DNA of 64,000 nt from Modicisalibacter sp049808615 (GCF_049808615.1 NZ_JBNCAN010000016.1:41797-105796); one strand, 5' to 3'; positions 32,908-42,342 are shown, numbered from the stretch's first letter. Notes: generated by a model from the sequence alone, not told the origin. Made by a program: numbers and translations.

Positions 32908-33129
32908 ATGTCCTTTGCCCAATTCATGGAAATGGCCGGTTACCTATTGAACATCATCGGTATCGTCACTTGCCTGGCAGGTTTGACCCTGACACGACGC
33001 CCTTCCCGACGCACCCTGGGTTATCTTATTGCCGGGCTCGGCTTTCTCATTGCTGCCAGCCCGCTGCTGGCGCAATTGTTTGGGCTTGTCCCGCCCCCCG
33101 CCCCGGTAACCACTCTGCCGCCAGGATAA
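32908..33129 (+). CDS. Small two-span membrane protein, function unknown
   Basis: The 73-residue product starts MSFAQFMEMAG, has a first span (YLLNIIGIVTCLAGLTL), a positively charged turn (RRPSRRT) and a second span (LGYLIAGLGFLIAASPLLAQL), then a proline-rich end. By the positive-inside rule both termini would be periplasmic. No family recognised. Two ATG codons are adjacent at 32905 and 32908; AGGAG is only 2 bases from the first, so the second is the likelier start. It precedes the sodium symporter gene by about 90 bases. Confidence 0.65.
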   Translation: MSFAQFMEMAGYLLNIIGIVTCLAGLTLTRRPSRRTLGYLIAGLGFLIAASPLLAQLFGLVPPPAPVTTLPPG

Positions 33130-33221
33130 GCATGCCTGACCAGGATTCGCGGGCACGTCGCAACAGCGATATGCTGTAGCCCCGATACCTACATCAACAA
33201 ATGCACACAAGGATGTAAACG

Positions 33222-34817
33222 ATGCATACCCTCACGCTTTTGTCGTTTCTATTCTTTACCGGGCTGGTCGCCCTGATCACCTGGATCGTTACCCGGCGTG
33301 ACGATCACAGCAGCACCCGCGGTTACTTTCTCGCCGGCCGCAGCCTGACCTTTCCGTTGATTGCCGGGTCGCTGTTGATGACCAACCTATCCACTGAACA
33401 GATGGTGGGGCTCAATGGCGCGGCCTTTACCGATGGGTTGAGTGTCATGGCCTGGGAAGTGGTAGCGGTCATCGCGCTGGTGGCGCTGGCCCTGTTCTTC
33501 CTGCCGCGTTTTCTGCGCAGCGGCATCGCCACGGTGCCGCAGTTGCTGCGAATCCGCTTCGACGAAACGACTCAGCTTATCTGTAACATCATCTTCCTGA
33601 TCGCCTATGCAGTGATCCTGCTGCCGATCATCCTCTATTCCGGGGCGGTAGGGTTGCAGGGCATGCTCGATCTAGAGGGGCTGACCGGCATCGAATCGAA
33701 TACCACTTTGCTCTGGGCAACGGTATGGATCGTCGGCATCATTGGCTCGATCTATGCCTTGTTCGGAGGGCTTCGCACCGTTGCCGTCTCGGACACCCTG
33801 AATGGCGTCGGCCTGCTGATCGGTGGCTTCGTGATCGTCTATTTCGGCCTCCAGGCGGTAAGCGATGACGGCGGAGTGCTGGCGGGCTGGGAAGCACTCA
33901 AGCAGAGCAACCCCGACAAGCTCAACTCCATCGGTCAAGAGGGCCAACAGGTACCCTTCGCCACGCTGTTCACCGGGGTCTTTCTGATCAACCTGTTCTA
34001 CTGGACCACCAACCAACAGATCATTCAGCGCACCTTCGCCGCCAAGAACCTTGCCGAAGGCCAGAAAGGCGTGCTGCTGACCGGATTGTTCAAGCTGCTC
34101 GGGCCCTTGTATCTGGTACTGCCCGGCATCATCGCGTACCAGCTTTACGCCGATGAGGGCATTCGTGCCGACGAGGCCTACGGCCATCTGGTCTTCAACG
34201 TGCTTCCCCCTTATCTGACCGGTTTCTTTGCGGCGGTCATGGTCGGCGCCATTCTTTCCTCCTTCAACTCGGCGCTCAACAGCACCACTACCCTGTTCAG
34301 CCTGGGCCTGTACAAGGACGTGCTCAAGAAAGACGCCAGCGAAGAGCAGGTCGTGCGCGTGGGTAAGATCTTCGGTTGGATCATGGCCGTTGCGGCGATG
34401 ACCATCGCACCGCTGCTGGCCGGCCAGGAAAGCCTATTCGGCTATCTGCAGAAGATGAACGCCATGTATTTCATTCCCATTCTGGCCGTGGTCATCGTGG
34501 GTCTGCTGACCAAGCGGGTGCCGGCCCTTGGCGCCAAGATCGCCCTGATCGGCGGCTGCGCGATCATCGGTCTGGTCTACTTCGTACCGCCCTTTACCGG
34601 GCTTTTGGACGTTGTTCACGATTTTCATTTCGTGAGCCTGGTCTTCGTGGCTCTGGTGGCGATGATGTTACTGCTGGGCAAGCTTCGTCCCCGCGCCACC
34701 GCCTGGGTTCACGAAGACAGCGGTCAGGTCGACCTCACGCCCTGGAAAGGCGCGATACCGGCGGGCATCGTGCTGGTGATTTTGGTCATTGCGATCTATA
34801 TCGCCTTCGCAGGCTGA
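33222..34817 (+). CDS. Sodium:solute symporter, YidK/vSGLT-like
   Basis: The 531-residue membrane protein has about 14 spans and the SSS (SLC5) family features: TRRDDHSSTRGYFLAGRSLT near the N terminus, the GSLLMTNLSTEQMVGLNG segment of span 1, FYWTTNQQIIQRTFAAKN between the middle spans, and LSSFNSALNSTTTLFS. The last two resemble the sugar-type symporters vSGLT and YidK. Substrate is unknown; a sugar or related polyol is likely. A sodium-driven carrier suits a halophile. The MFS gene follows 16 bases later. Confidence 0.88.
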   Translation: MHTLTLLSFLFFTGLVALITWIVTRRDDHSSTRGYFLAGRSLTFPLIAGSLLMTNLSTEQMVGLNGAAFTDGLSVMAWEVVAVIALVALALFFLPRFLRSGIATVPQLLRIRFDETTQLICNIIFLIAYAVILLPIILYSGAVGLQGMLDLEGLTGIESNTTLLWATVWIVGIIGSIYALFGGLRTVAVSDTLNGVGLLIGGFVIVYFGLQAVSDDGGVLAGWEALKQSNPDKLNSIGQEGQQVPFATLFTGVFLINLFYWTTNQQIIQRTFAAKNLAEGQKGVLLTGLFKLLGPLYLVLPGIIAYQLYADEGIRADEAYGHLVFNVLPPYLTGFFAAVMVGAILSSFNSALNSTTTLFSLGLYKDVLKKDASEEQVVRVGKIFGWIMAVAAMTIAPLLAGQESLFGYLQKMNAMYFIPILAVVIVGLLTKRVPALGAKIALIGGCAIIGLVYFVPPFTGLLDVVHDFHFVSLVFVALVAMMLLLGKLRPRATAWVHEDSGQVDLTPWKGAIPAGIVLVILVIAIYIAFAG

Positions 34818-34833
34818 GTGCTGGAGCAACATC

Positions 34834-36012
34834 ATGCCGTTGACCGTCACCTTGTTGTCGCTGTGCCAGGCATTGCTGGTCAGCGGCAACATTCTATTGA
34901 TTGCGGTATCGCCACTGATCGGCGCCCAGCTTGCCCCCGGGCCGGCCTGGGCCACTGCTCCGGTGGCGACCCAATGGTTGGGCTTGATGTGCGCGACCAT
35001 TCCGGCATCGTTGATCATGGCCCGATTGGGACGCAAGCGTGGCTTCTTGCTGGGCAATCTGATCGGCTTGAGTGGAGTCGCGGTAGCCAGCCTGGCGCTG
35101 GTAGGCGAGCAGTTTCTAGGCTTCATGCTGGGTACCTGGCTGATCGGTATCGGCATCGGGTTCGGCATGCTCTACCGCTTTGCTGCCGTGGAGGCCACCT
35201 CCGTCGAGCTGCGTGATCGCGCCATCGGACTGGTCATGGGAGGCGGCGTGCTGGCCGCAGTTCTTGGCCCCTGGCTGGCACGTTCCAGCCAGGATCTGTT
35301 CGCGACACCGTTTCTCGGGAGTTTCCTCGGCTTGGGACTACTGTATGTCCTGGCATTGATCATTCTGGCTTTCATTCATCTACCGCCCCCTCAGGCGACC
35401 CATGATGAAGGTCCGACCCGCCCGCTGTTCGAGATCCTGCGTCAACCTCTCTTCATCGTCGCCGCCTCGGCCGGGTTGATCGGCTATGGCGTGATGAACC
35501 TGGCCATGACCGCAACGCCCCTGGCCATGCAGCGGGCCGGGTTTCATTTCGATCATGTTGCCACCACCATCCAATGGCATGTGCTGGCCATGTTCGTGCC
35601 CGCCTTCTTTACCGGGCGTCTGACGGCACGCTATGGTGCACGAACAATGATTGTCGTCGGTTGCTTGCTGCTGGCAGGCTGCGGCGTGCTGGCACAATTT
35701 TCCGTTACTTTGTATGGCTATTATTCGGCCTTGATACTGCTGGGACTTGGCTGGAATCTGACATTTCTACCCGCCACAGGGCTTTTGACCGAGACCTATC
35801 GCGCCTCGGAAAAGGCCCGCACCCAGGCGACCAACGAGTTTCTGGTATTCACTACGGTAGGCCTGACATCACTCTTCGCCGGGCCACTGGAGGCCAGCCT
35901 CGGCTGGGAAGGCCTCAACCGGCTGCTGCTACCGCTCGCGCTGATGCCCGTGGCAATCCTGCTCTGGCAGCATCTTGTCAAAGCCGACCGCCGCCCGCAG
36001 ATTGAACACTAA
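34834..36012 (+). CDS. MFS transporter, substrate unknown
   Basis: The 392-residue protein has about 12 spans typical of the major facilitator superfamily, with the motif LIMARLGRKRGFLLGN between spans 2 and 3 and a mirrored FTGRLTARYGARTMIV in the second half. The start at 34834 has CTGGAG 7 bases upstream and gives MPLTVTLLSLCQALL. It follows the sodium symporter by 16 bases and precedes ycjX by 24 bases, so it may be co-transcribed with one or both. Substrate cannot be inferred. Confidence 0.85.
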   Translation: MPLTVTLLSLCQALLVSGNILLIAVSPLIGAQLAPGPAWATAPVATQWLGLMCATIPASLIMARLGRKRGFLLGNLIGLSGVAVASLALVGEQFLGFMLGTWLIGIGIGFGMLYRFAAVEATSVELRDRAIGLVMGGGVLAAVLGPWLARSSQDLFATPFLGSFLGLGLLYVLALIILAFIHLPPPQATHDEGPTRPLFEILRQPLFIVAASAGLIGYGVMNLAMTATPLAMQRAGFHFDHVATTIQWHVLAMFVPAFFTGRLTARYGARTMIVVGCLLLAGCGVLAQFSVTLYGYYSALILLGLGWNLTFLPATGLLTETYRASEKARTQATNEFLVFTTVGLTSLFAGPLEASLGWEGLNRLLLPLALMPVAILLWQHLVKADRRPQIEH

Positions 36013-36036
36013 CTCTCGATTCGGAACCCAAGTGCC

Positions 36037-37443
36037 ATGCGTCACACCCTGGCCCGCGAATTCAATAACCTCATCGAACGCGGCCGGGACCGCCAGCTAC
36101 GCCTGGCGGTCACCGGTCTGTCTCGGGCCGGCAAGACGGCTTTTCTCACCTCGCTGGTCTATCAATTGCGCCATGCCGGGTTGGAGGCACGTTTGGACCT
36201 GTTACCGGCGGCCCGGGAAGGGCGTCTGATGGGGGCTCAACGCATCGCCCAGAAGGATCTGGGCGTGCCACGCTTTCCCTACGACCAGGCCATGGCCAGC
36301 CTCGACGGCACACCACCACAATGGCCTGAGCCGACTCGCGGCATCAGTGAGTTACGCCTGATCATTCGCTATCGACCGGAGCGCTCGGGCTTATTCGGCG
36401 GTCTGGGCAGCAGCAACGCCACCTTGACGCTGGATCTATTCGATTATCCGGGGGAATGGCTGCTGGACCTGCCACTACTGGAACACGACTATTTCAGCTG
36501 GAGCCAGCGCCAGCAGAGGACCTTGAGCCCGGAACGTCGCGCCATGGCCAGCGACTGGCTGGATGCGGTCGCAGCGCTCGACCCAGCCGCAGAGGCGGAC
36601 GAAGCGGAACTTGCGACTATCGCCGAGCACTACGCCGAGTCGTTGCGCGCCGCCCGGGAAGCCGGCTTTGCGGACCTGCAGCCTGGGCGTTTTCTGCTGC
36701 CCGGAGACCTCGAGGGCGCTCCGGTCCTGCAATTCTTCCCTCTGCCGGGGCTGGATAAGGACGATCGCAAGCATCTCGACGCTCTACCCAAAGAGAGCGT
36801 TTATCACACCTTGGCGAGGCGTTTTGCCTATTATCAGCAGCATGTGGTCAAACCTTTCTACCGCGAGCACTTCCGACGTTTCGATCGTCAGATCGTGCTG
36901 GTCGATGTACTAGGAGCGCTCAATGCCGGCCCGGAACGCTTCGAGGATCTCTCCCGGGCATTGGCCACGCTGATGCAGAGCTTTGATTACGGGCAGCGCA
37001 GCCTACTTTCACGATTGTTCGCGCCGCGCATCGATCGGCTGGCCATTGCCGCCACCAAGGCCGATCACGTCACCCCGGAACAACACCCCAATCTGGTGAC
37101 CCTGCTCGAAGCGCTGCTGGCCGAGCCGATCAAGGATCTGCGGTTCGCCGATGTTCCGGTCAAGGCGCTTTCCCTGGCGTCGATCCGGGCGACCCAGGCT
37201 CATGAAGTAGAGCATAAGGGCACGCGTACCCAGGCGCTGCGTGGCGTGACCCTGAACGGCGAAGAGACGCTGATATTCCCTGGCGAGGTGCCTACACGTC
37301 TACCTCGTCACGACTTCTGGGCACGTCAAGGCTTCGCTTTCAATGCCTTTCGCCCTCTTTCCCAGGACGTTCGTGGCGAGGGCCTGCCGCACATTCGCAT
37401 GGACGCCGCTCTCGACTGGCTGCTCGGAGACAAACTGACATGA
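36037..37443 (+). CDS. ycjX: YcjX family ATPase/GTPase (DUF463)
   Basis: The 468-residue soluble protein starts MRHTLAREFNNLIERGRDRQLRLAV and has a P-loop TGLSRAGKT near residues 26-34, followed by the FDYPGEWLLDLP and YHTLARRFAYYQ blocks of DUF463. It also has a C-terminal part with LAIAATKADHVTPEQHPNL, which resembles a nucleotide-specificity motif. In Escherichia coli YcjX is a stress-induced protein in the Psp/heat-shock neighbourhood; its role is unknown. The stop overlaps the ycjF start by 4 bases, the usual pairing. Confidence 0.92.
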   Translation: MRHTLAREFNNLIERGRDRQLRLAVTGLSRAGKTAFLTSLVYQLRHAGLEARLDLLPAAREGRLMGAQRIAQKDLGVPRFPYDQAMASLDGTPPQWPEPTRGISELRLIIRYRPERSGLFGGLGSSNATLTLDLFDYPGEWLLDLPLLEHDYFSWSQRQQRTLSPERRAMASDWLDAVAALDPAAEADEAELATIAEHYAESLRAAREAGFADLQPGRFLLPGDLEGAPVLQFFPLPGLDKDDRKHLDALPKESVYHTLARRFAYYQQHVVKPFYREHFRRFDRQIVLVDVLGALNAGPERFEDLSRALATLMQSFDYGQRSLLSRLFAPRIDRLAIAATKADHVTPEQHPNLVTLLEALLAEPIKDLRFADVPVKALSLASIRATQAHEVEHKGTRTQALRGVTLNGEETLIFPGEVPTRLPRHDFWARQGFAFNAFRPLSQDVRGEGLPHIRMDAALDWLLGDKLT

Positions 37444-38480
37444 ACGACCCTCGGCCCCATCAGCGCTTTACCCTGGATGACCCCGGCCATGCCACTCATC
37501 AGGATCCACGTCCCGCCGAGCACTATGCCGTCGAGCTGAGTTCGCGACCCGTGGAGGACGAAGCACCATCCGCGAACATCGACACGGCGCTTGCTCGTAG
37601 CCTGGCACGCCCACGCAAACGACGCTGGGGGCTTCTGGCACTGCTGTCCGGCACCCTGACCCTCGGCATCGTGGAGCTAGGACAAACACTCTATGCGTCA
37701 TCGATGAGTGGTGATCTCTTGAGCGGCGCCTGGAGCCTTCTCGGTATTCTGGCCCTGGGGCTGGGCGGCATGGCGCTGCTGCGGGAGTTATGGCGACTGC
37801 GCCGACTACGCCGCCACTCGGCACTGCGTCGCGATCTGGAAACCCTGGAAGGACGCTCGGGTCGTGATGGGCGAAAACTGGCGGATCATCTACGCGAACA
37901 GATGCGCATGAACCAGGATGATCCGCATTGGCAAGCCTTCATTCAGGCTCATGAACCCCATCACGACGCCAACGAAACGCGCCAGTTACTGGCACACCAT
38001 CTGCTCGCTCCCAGAGATCGGGAGGCCCGCCGCTTGATCTCGCGCATGGCCAGCGACACTGCGGTTATGGTCGCGATCAGCCCCTTGACGCTGATCGACA
38101 TGATGCTGGTGTCCTGGCGCAACCTGGCGATGCTGGATCGTATCGCCGCGCTATACGGTCTCGAGCTGGGGTACGCCAGTCGTCTGCGCCTGTTTCGCAA
38201 TGTGCTGTCCAACATGGCGTTTGCCGGCGCCAGTGAAATGGCCGCCGATGCCAGCATGGATCTATTTTCGATGAATGTGGCCGGCAAGCTGTCGACTCGG
38301 GCCGGGCAAGGGCTGGGCGTCGGGCTGTTATCGGCACGGCTTGGCTTGCGCGCCCTGCGGGTGACGCGCCCGCTGCCCTTCGAAGAAGGTGAAGCGCCCC
38401 GCATGGCGGATCTGCGCAGCGAACTCTGGCAACGGCTTCGGCGCCTGGAAACACCCAGCACGCGCGACAACCCGCCATGA
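37440..38480 (+). CDS. ycjF: YcjF family inner-membrane protein (DUF697, TIGR01620)
   Basis: The 346-residue protein has a polar N terminus, two membrane spans (about residues 62-82 and 95-118) and a large C-terminal domain with the DTAVMVAISPLTLIDMMLV segment and LSTRAGQGLGVGLLSARLGL, as in YcjF. It is coupled to ycjX by a 4-base ATGA overlap and the pair is likely a membrane ATPase unit; that is an inference from the conserved pairing. The following usp gene is 84 bases away and probably has its own promoter. Confidence 0.92.
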   Translation: MNDPRPHQRFTLDDPGHATHQDPRPAEHYAVELSSRPVEDEAPSANIDTALARSLARPRKRRWGLLALLSGTLTLGIVELGQTLYASSMSGDLLSGAWSLLGILALGLGGMALLRELWRLRRLRRHSALRRDLETLEGRSGRDGRKLADHLREQMRMNQDDPHWQAFIQAHEPHHDANETRQLLAHHLLAPRDREARRLISRMASDTAVMVAISPLTLIDMMLVSWRNLAMLDRIAALYGLELGYASRLRLFRNVLSNMAFAGASEMAADASMDLFSMNVAGKLSTRAGQGLGVGLLSARLGLRALRVTRPLPFEEGEAPRMADLRSELWQRLRRLETPSTRDNPP

Positions 38481-38564
38481 TCTTGATCCGAATCATGTCG
38501 ATGGGCACCCAAAACACTACACTGAACCTGATGGCTGAGCGCCCTTACGATCAAGGAGAGTGGC

Positions 38565-39005
38565 ATGTTCAAGAAGATTCTGGTTCCCGTCGACGGCTCG
38601 GAAGGCGCCAAGAAAGCGCTGGATGTGGCCTGCAAGTTGGCGCGTGTCGATAATGCATCACTGCACATCCTGCACATCCCGGAGCGTCTTTCCCGGGATA
38701 CCATGCTGGTCTGGGGCATGAGCGCGGTATCCATGGAGGCTTCTTCGGAAGAACTCGAACGCGCCGGACGCAAGTCACTCGAGGCCGCCAAGCAAGCAGC
38801 CAAGGAACGCGGCATGACCGACGTCCAAGGGTCGTTGCGTCAAGGCGACCCTGCTCGAATCATCATCGAAGAAGCCAAGAAAACCAATTCGGATACGATC
38901 GTGATGGGCAGCCGTGGTCTGAGCAACATCACCGGTCTGATCATCGGTAGCGTCTCGCATCGTGTCGCTCACACGGCGAAATGCAACGTCATTACCGTGC
39001 GCTGA
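38565..39005 (+). CDS. Universal stress protein UspA-family
   Basis: The 146-residue single-domain protein begins MFKKILVPVDGSEGAKKAL and has the ATP-binding signature G-x2-G-x9-G-S near the end (GSRGLSNITGLIIGS) followed by the VAHTAKCNVITVR strand. It is of the nucleotide-binding UspFG/MJ0577-like type. Its expression is probably raised by starvation or stress, as in relatives, but no regulatory site is seen. AAGGAG lies 8 bases before the ATG. Confidence 0.93.
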   Translation: MFKKILVPVDGSEGAKKALDVACKLARVDNASLHILHIPERLSRDTMLVWGMSAVSMEASSEELERAGRKSLEAAKQAAKERGMTDVQGSLRQGDPARIIIEEAKKTNSDTIVMGSRGLSNITGLIIGSVSHRVAHTAKCNVITVR

Positions 39006-39071
39006 ATACAGTTATCTGATAACTTCTGGACACTTTTATCACGTCTAGTCACCTTCTCGAGGAGCAAGGCA

Positions 39072-40169
39072 TCACTCCTGCTCCTCGATGATTTCTTCTC
39101 TGGCCTCGGCCGGTTTCTTGTCTTCAAGCCACTCTTTCACATAGAAACGCTGGACAACCAGCATGCTCAAGACGATCAGCGGCTCCGACAGCAAGAGCCC
39201 GAGAATGCCCGTATAAACCCCCAGTAAAAGCTGCACGATCAACAGTAAGGCGGGAGGAATACTGACCGCTTTGCGCTGAACGAGGGGCGTCACGATGTTG
39301 CTCTCGAGAAACTGGATGGCCAGATAGAGTAAGCCCACGTAAAGCATGGTGGTCGAGCCTTGAGTAAAAGCCACCAGCAATGCGGGTATTGCTGCCAGCG
39401 CAGGCCCCAGGTAAGGAATGAAGGATAGAAGTCCCGCTAAAATACCCAGGGAAAGCGCCATAGGTACGCCCAGTACCCATAGGCCCAGACCAAAAAGCAG
39501 TCCGATGACGCTCATCGAGATCAAGCGTCCAAGCAGCCACCAGGTCAACTTGTAATAGACCAGATCCAGAAAGTCTCTCGCTTCGTCGCGCTTACTGGGT
39601 GCGAAAAGTACCAGTACGCCTTTTTTATAGCTATCCGGCTCGAGGAGCACGAACAGGCCGATCAGCACTACGGCAAAAACATTGAGCAGTGCGCCCAGCG
39701 TCGAGGATAATACCTTTGATAATTGGGACGACCAGCTGTTTATGGCGCCACTGGGCACAGAAAATTGATTGGCGAACTGCTCGAAACGATCAATGGCTTC
39801 CTTACCCAGAGGATATTGCAGTATGAGCTCCTCCAGGCTGGACCAGGAGTTCGGCAGAATCTTCAGCAGCCGCTCGAATTCCTGACTCATTCCCAGTGCA
39901 AAATTCAGGATAAAGCCGGCAAGTAGTGCCAGGAACACAAGCATGACTACAAGCAGGGCAAGCCTTCTGGATAAAGGACTTCTCTGATGCAGATAGTTGG
40001 TGGGAATAGAGAAAAATAGCGTTACCAGCAGAGCCGCAAACACCATCAACAACACATTGGCGCTGAACCAGAGCAACAGCAAAAGGATCAGCGAGGCTAC
40101 CACGATGCCCACCGCCACCCAGACCCGCCGCGCATAGTCACTCAAAGAGTGCTTTCCTGATTCCGACAT
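39072..40169 (-). CDS. AI-2E family transporter (PerM/YdiK-like permease)
   Basis: The 365-residue protein has about eight membrane spans and the UPF0118/AI-2E pattern: a first pair of spans, a long periplasmic helix region (about 95-160), then GLLSFIPYLGPALAAIPALLVAF and the LESNIVTPLVQRKAVSIPPALLL block. Family members export or exchange diverse small solutes; some act as Na+(Li+)/H+ antiporters in halophiles. Substrate cannot be set. I chose the ATG at 40169 since AAGGAG lies 7 bases upstream; the 14-codon extension is unsupported. It ends in an acidic tail. Confidence 0.88.
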   Translation of the reverse strand: MSESGKHSLSDYARRVWVAVGIVVASLILLLLLWFSANVLLMVFAALLVTLFFSIPTNYLHQRSPLSRRLALLVVMLVFLALLAGFILNFALGMSQEFERLLKILPNSWSSLEELILQYPLGKEAIDRFEQFANQFSVPSGAINSWSSQLSKVLSSTLGALLNVFAVVLIGLFVLLEPDSYKKGVLVLFAPSKRDEARDFLDLVYYKLTWWLLGRLISMSVIGLLFGLGLWVLGVPMALSLGILAGLLSFIPYLGPALAAIPALLVAFTQGSTTMLYVGLLYLAIQFLESNIVTPLVQRKAVSIPPALLLIVQLLLGVYTGILGLLLSEPLIVLSMLVVQRFYVKEWLEDKKPAEAREEIIEEQE

Positions 40170-40267
40170 AATGACACTCCTTGTCCCGAGACATTCCATT
40201 CGACCGGTCAAGAACCGATCACCCTTAGTGAGACATCTTGCGCTCTACTCCAATCACCAGGCGCAGT

Positions 40268-41095
40268 TCATTCCTCGAGCTTGCCAAGAGCTGCCTGATC
40301 AAGATCGAAATGAAGGCGTAGTCGCCTAGCAACGCCGCTTTGACGATTTGATTCAATCCGTGTTGCTTGGGGCACCCGTCGGGACAATTCCGGATGGGCA
40401 TTGGCCATGACGAAGCCCTGCCCTGCAATGCTTAGCATTTCCGCATCATTGAGATTGTCACCAAAGGCCAGACAGCTTGAAGGTGGCAGATCGAGATGAC
40501 GCAGGAGACGTTTGAGCGCACCCCCCTTATGGACGCCCTCTGCCATGATTTCAAGAGAGTTCGCCATCGAGTACGTCACATGCAAGGAACTACTCATGCC
40601 GGTATGAATGCCTGCCTCCAGCGCTGCGATTTTTTCAGGATCGCCAATGAACAGCACCTTGCCCACGCCTTCACCATCATGGGCGTGCAAATCGGCCACC
40701 TGGTATCCAAACCCGGTATGCGCATGTAGCGCCAACAATTGCGGCGCCGGGGCATCGATCAACCAGTCGTCCACCGTGTATAAGTTCAAACGGATATCGG
40801 TATCTCGGGGCATGCGTATCAGTTCCCGTACCTGCTCGCCGGGTACCCACTGCTCGGCAATCAACGCATCGTTGGGGGCGTATAAGTGAGCGCCATTGGC
40901 ACTGAGAATATACGCTTCAACCCCGAGTCGTCGGCGAAATTCACGGATATCGTGAAAGTGACGACCGGAGGCCAGCGCCAGGTAATGACCACGTGCCGCC
41001 AGCGCCTGGAAGGTCTCGATGGTTAAAGGGTCAAGGGTGTGTTCGGCATTGAGTAACGTATTGTCGAGGTCCGAGACGATGAGGTGAGGAGACAT
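40268..41095 (-). CDS. Cof-type HAD phosphatase
   Basis: The 275-residue protein has the HAD catalytic motif DLDNTLL at residues 8-14 with both aspartates, an ALASGR motif II and the GDNLNDAEMLSIAG motif IV, with a large Cof-type (C2) cap between. Such enzymes hydrolyse sugar phosphates, flavin phosphates or pyridoxal phosphate; the substrate here is unknown. The ATG at 41095 has AGGA 6 bases upstream; the open frame runs on upstream for 140 codons but reads over the opposite gene and lacks any motif. It is divergent from the DksA-like gene. Confidence 0.9.
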   Translation of the reverse strand: MSPHLIVSDLDNTLLNAEHTLDPLTIETFQALAARGHYLALASGRHFHDIREFRRRLGVEAYILSANGAHLYAPNDALIAEQWVPGEQVRELIRMPRDTDIRLNLYTVDDWLIDAPAPQLLALHAHTGFGYQVADLHAHDGEGVGKVLFIGDPEKIAALEAGIHTGMSSSLHVTYSMANSLEIMAEGVHKGGALKRLLRHLDLPPSSCLAFGDNLNDAEMLSIAGQGFVMANAHPELSRRVPQATRIESNRQSGVARRLRLHFDLDQAALGKLEE

Positions 41096-41164
41096 GAGAT
41101 ATCCTAAGGCATTCAAAGCAGACGACAGAGTAGCGCGAATCAAGATCATTGGGGGATTCCAGCC

Positions 41165-41536
41165 ATGAGCATCGATCAGGACACACTGCGCCAGCGCCTG
41201 AAAGCCGAGCGCGAGCAACTGCTGGCGGACGCGGATAGCCGCGATGAAGCGAGCGCAACCGTCGAGTTGGATCAGAGCCGTACCGGCCGCCTGTCGCGCA
41301 TGGATGCCTTGCAGGGTCAGGCCATGGCCCAGGCATCCGATGCCCGTGCGCAGGCACGGCTGGCCTTGATTCAGGCTGCTCTGACCCGCATAGAGGAAGA
41401 TGACTATGGCGAATGTCTGGAATGCGGTGAAATGATCGCCGAGGGCCGACTCGCGGCGGATCCGGCGATCACCTTGTGTATCGATTGCGCCAGCCATCGC
41501 GAGCGTTCGTCTCATCCATCAACGAGGAGATCATGA
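41165..41536 (+). CDS. DksA/TraR C4-type zinc-finger protein
   Basis: The 123-residue protein has an N-terminal coiled-coil-like helix region (1-75) and a C4 zinc finger with cysteines 84, 87, 105 and 108 (CLEC ... CIDC), as in DksA/TraR proteins that enter the RNA polymerase secondary channel. It is shorter than DksA (151 residues) and lacks the DksA coiled-coil tip motif at its usual place, so it is a DksA-like paralogue rather than DksA itself. The stop codon overlaps the next gene's start region (ATGATG), so the two are translationally coupled. Confidence 0.85.
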   Translation: MSIDQDTLRQRLKAEREQLLADADSRDEASATVELDQSRTGRLSRMDALQGQAMAQASDARAQARLALIQAALTRIEEDDYGECLECGEMIAEGRLAADPAITLCIDCASHRERSSHPSTRRS

Positions 41537-42165
41537 TGAAGACACTGGTAATTGGAGCCAACGGCAAGATAGGCCGTCAATTCTGTGAACTGGCCAAGGC
41601 CGATGGCGTGCCGGTCAGAGCCATGATCCGAGATAGCAATCAGCAGCGCTGGTTTCAAGAGCGCAGTATCGAAACCGTTATCGCCGACCTGGAAGGCAAT
41701 CTTCGCCATGCCTTCTATGGTTGCGATCAGGTCGTTTTCGCTGCGGGATCCGGGCCGCACACCGGGCCCGACAAGACACTGATGATCGACCTGCACGGCG
41801 CGGTGCGGGCCACCGATCTAGCAAGCGAACTTGGCCTGTCGCGTTTCGTGATGGTCAGCGCGCTGCGTGCCGAAGAGCCGCTGGTAGCCCCCGATAAAAT
41901 GCGCCCTTATATGGCCGCGAAGCATGCCGCCGACGCTCACTTGCGCGCCGCCCGCGTCCCCCATGTGATCCTGAAGCCGGGGCGTCTGACCGACGAGCAG
42001 GCCAGTCAGCACGTTGCGGGGTCGCTGGAAGAAGCCGGGGACAACCGGGTCTCTCGCGCGAATGTCGCCCATGCCCTGCTGCACCTGGTCCAGAATCGTC
42101 ATCTCCTCGATCGAGAGTTCATGCTACTCGACGGTGAGCGTGCGATCGCCGACGTACTTGCCTAA
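41536..42165 (+). CDS. NAD(P)-binding Rossmann protein (atypical SDR, YwnB/NmrA-like)
   Basis: The 209-residue product opens MKTLVIGANGKIGRQF, a GxxGxxG nucleotide-binding loop, and continues with a QVVFAAGSGPH strand, a VSALRAEEPL segment and a MRPYMAAKHAADAHLRA helix with the YxxxK pair used in short-chain reductases. It resembles small atypical SDRs annotated as NAD(P)H-binding or flavin reductase-like proteins. Two start codons are adjacent (41533 and 41536); the second is 6 bases from AGGAG and is preferred. It overlaps the DksA-like stop codon. Function unknown. Confidence 0.85.
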   Translation: MKTLVIGANGKIGRQFCELAKADGVPVRAMIRDSNQQRWFQERSIETVIADLEGNLRHAFYGCDQVVFAAGSGPHTGPDKTLMIDLHGAVRATDLASELGLSRFVMVSALRAEEPLVAPDKMRPYMAAKHAADAHLRAARVPHVILKPGRLTDEQASQHVAGSLEEAGDNRVSRANVAHALLHLVQNRHLLDREFMLLDGERAIADVLA

Positions 42166-42278
42166 TGTCCGGCCTTGAAGCAGGTCCATGAACCCGGCCT
42201 GATCGCATTCGCTACTGGGTCGCCGCCCCACCCCGATGCCCGGACTGTGGTTATAGGGCTGTGGTTACAGGGTCAGGA

Positions 42279-42307
42279 TTGGCGACGGCGGCCCGAATCC
42301 GTATAGT
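42279..42307 (+). promoter_or_regulatory. Candidate sigma70 promoter of rnb
   Basis: TTGGCG and TATAGT are separated by 17 bases and lie about 36 bases before the rnb ATG. Just upstream (42248-42275) two near-identical 14-base units beginning GTGGTTATAGGG and GTGGTTACAGGG stand head to tail. Confidence 0.6.
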
Positions 42308-42342
42308 AGCACCCTACCCCCGCCAACCGTAACGACGTCCTC

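Noticed and set aside
41095..41515. 140-codon N-terminal extension of the HAD phosphatase
   Set aside because: The extension runs antisense over the DksA-like gene; the phosphatase motif starts right after the ATG at 41095, which has its own ribosome site.
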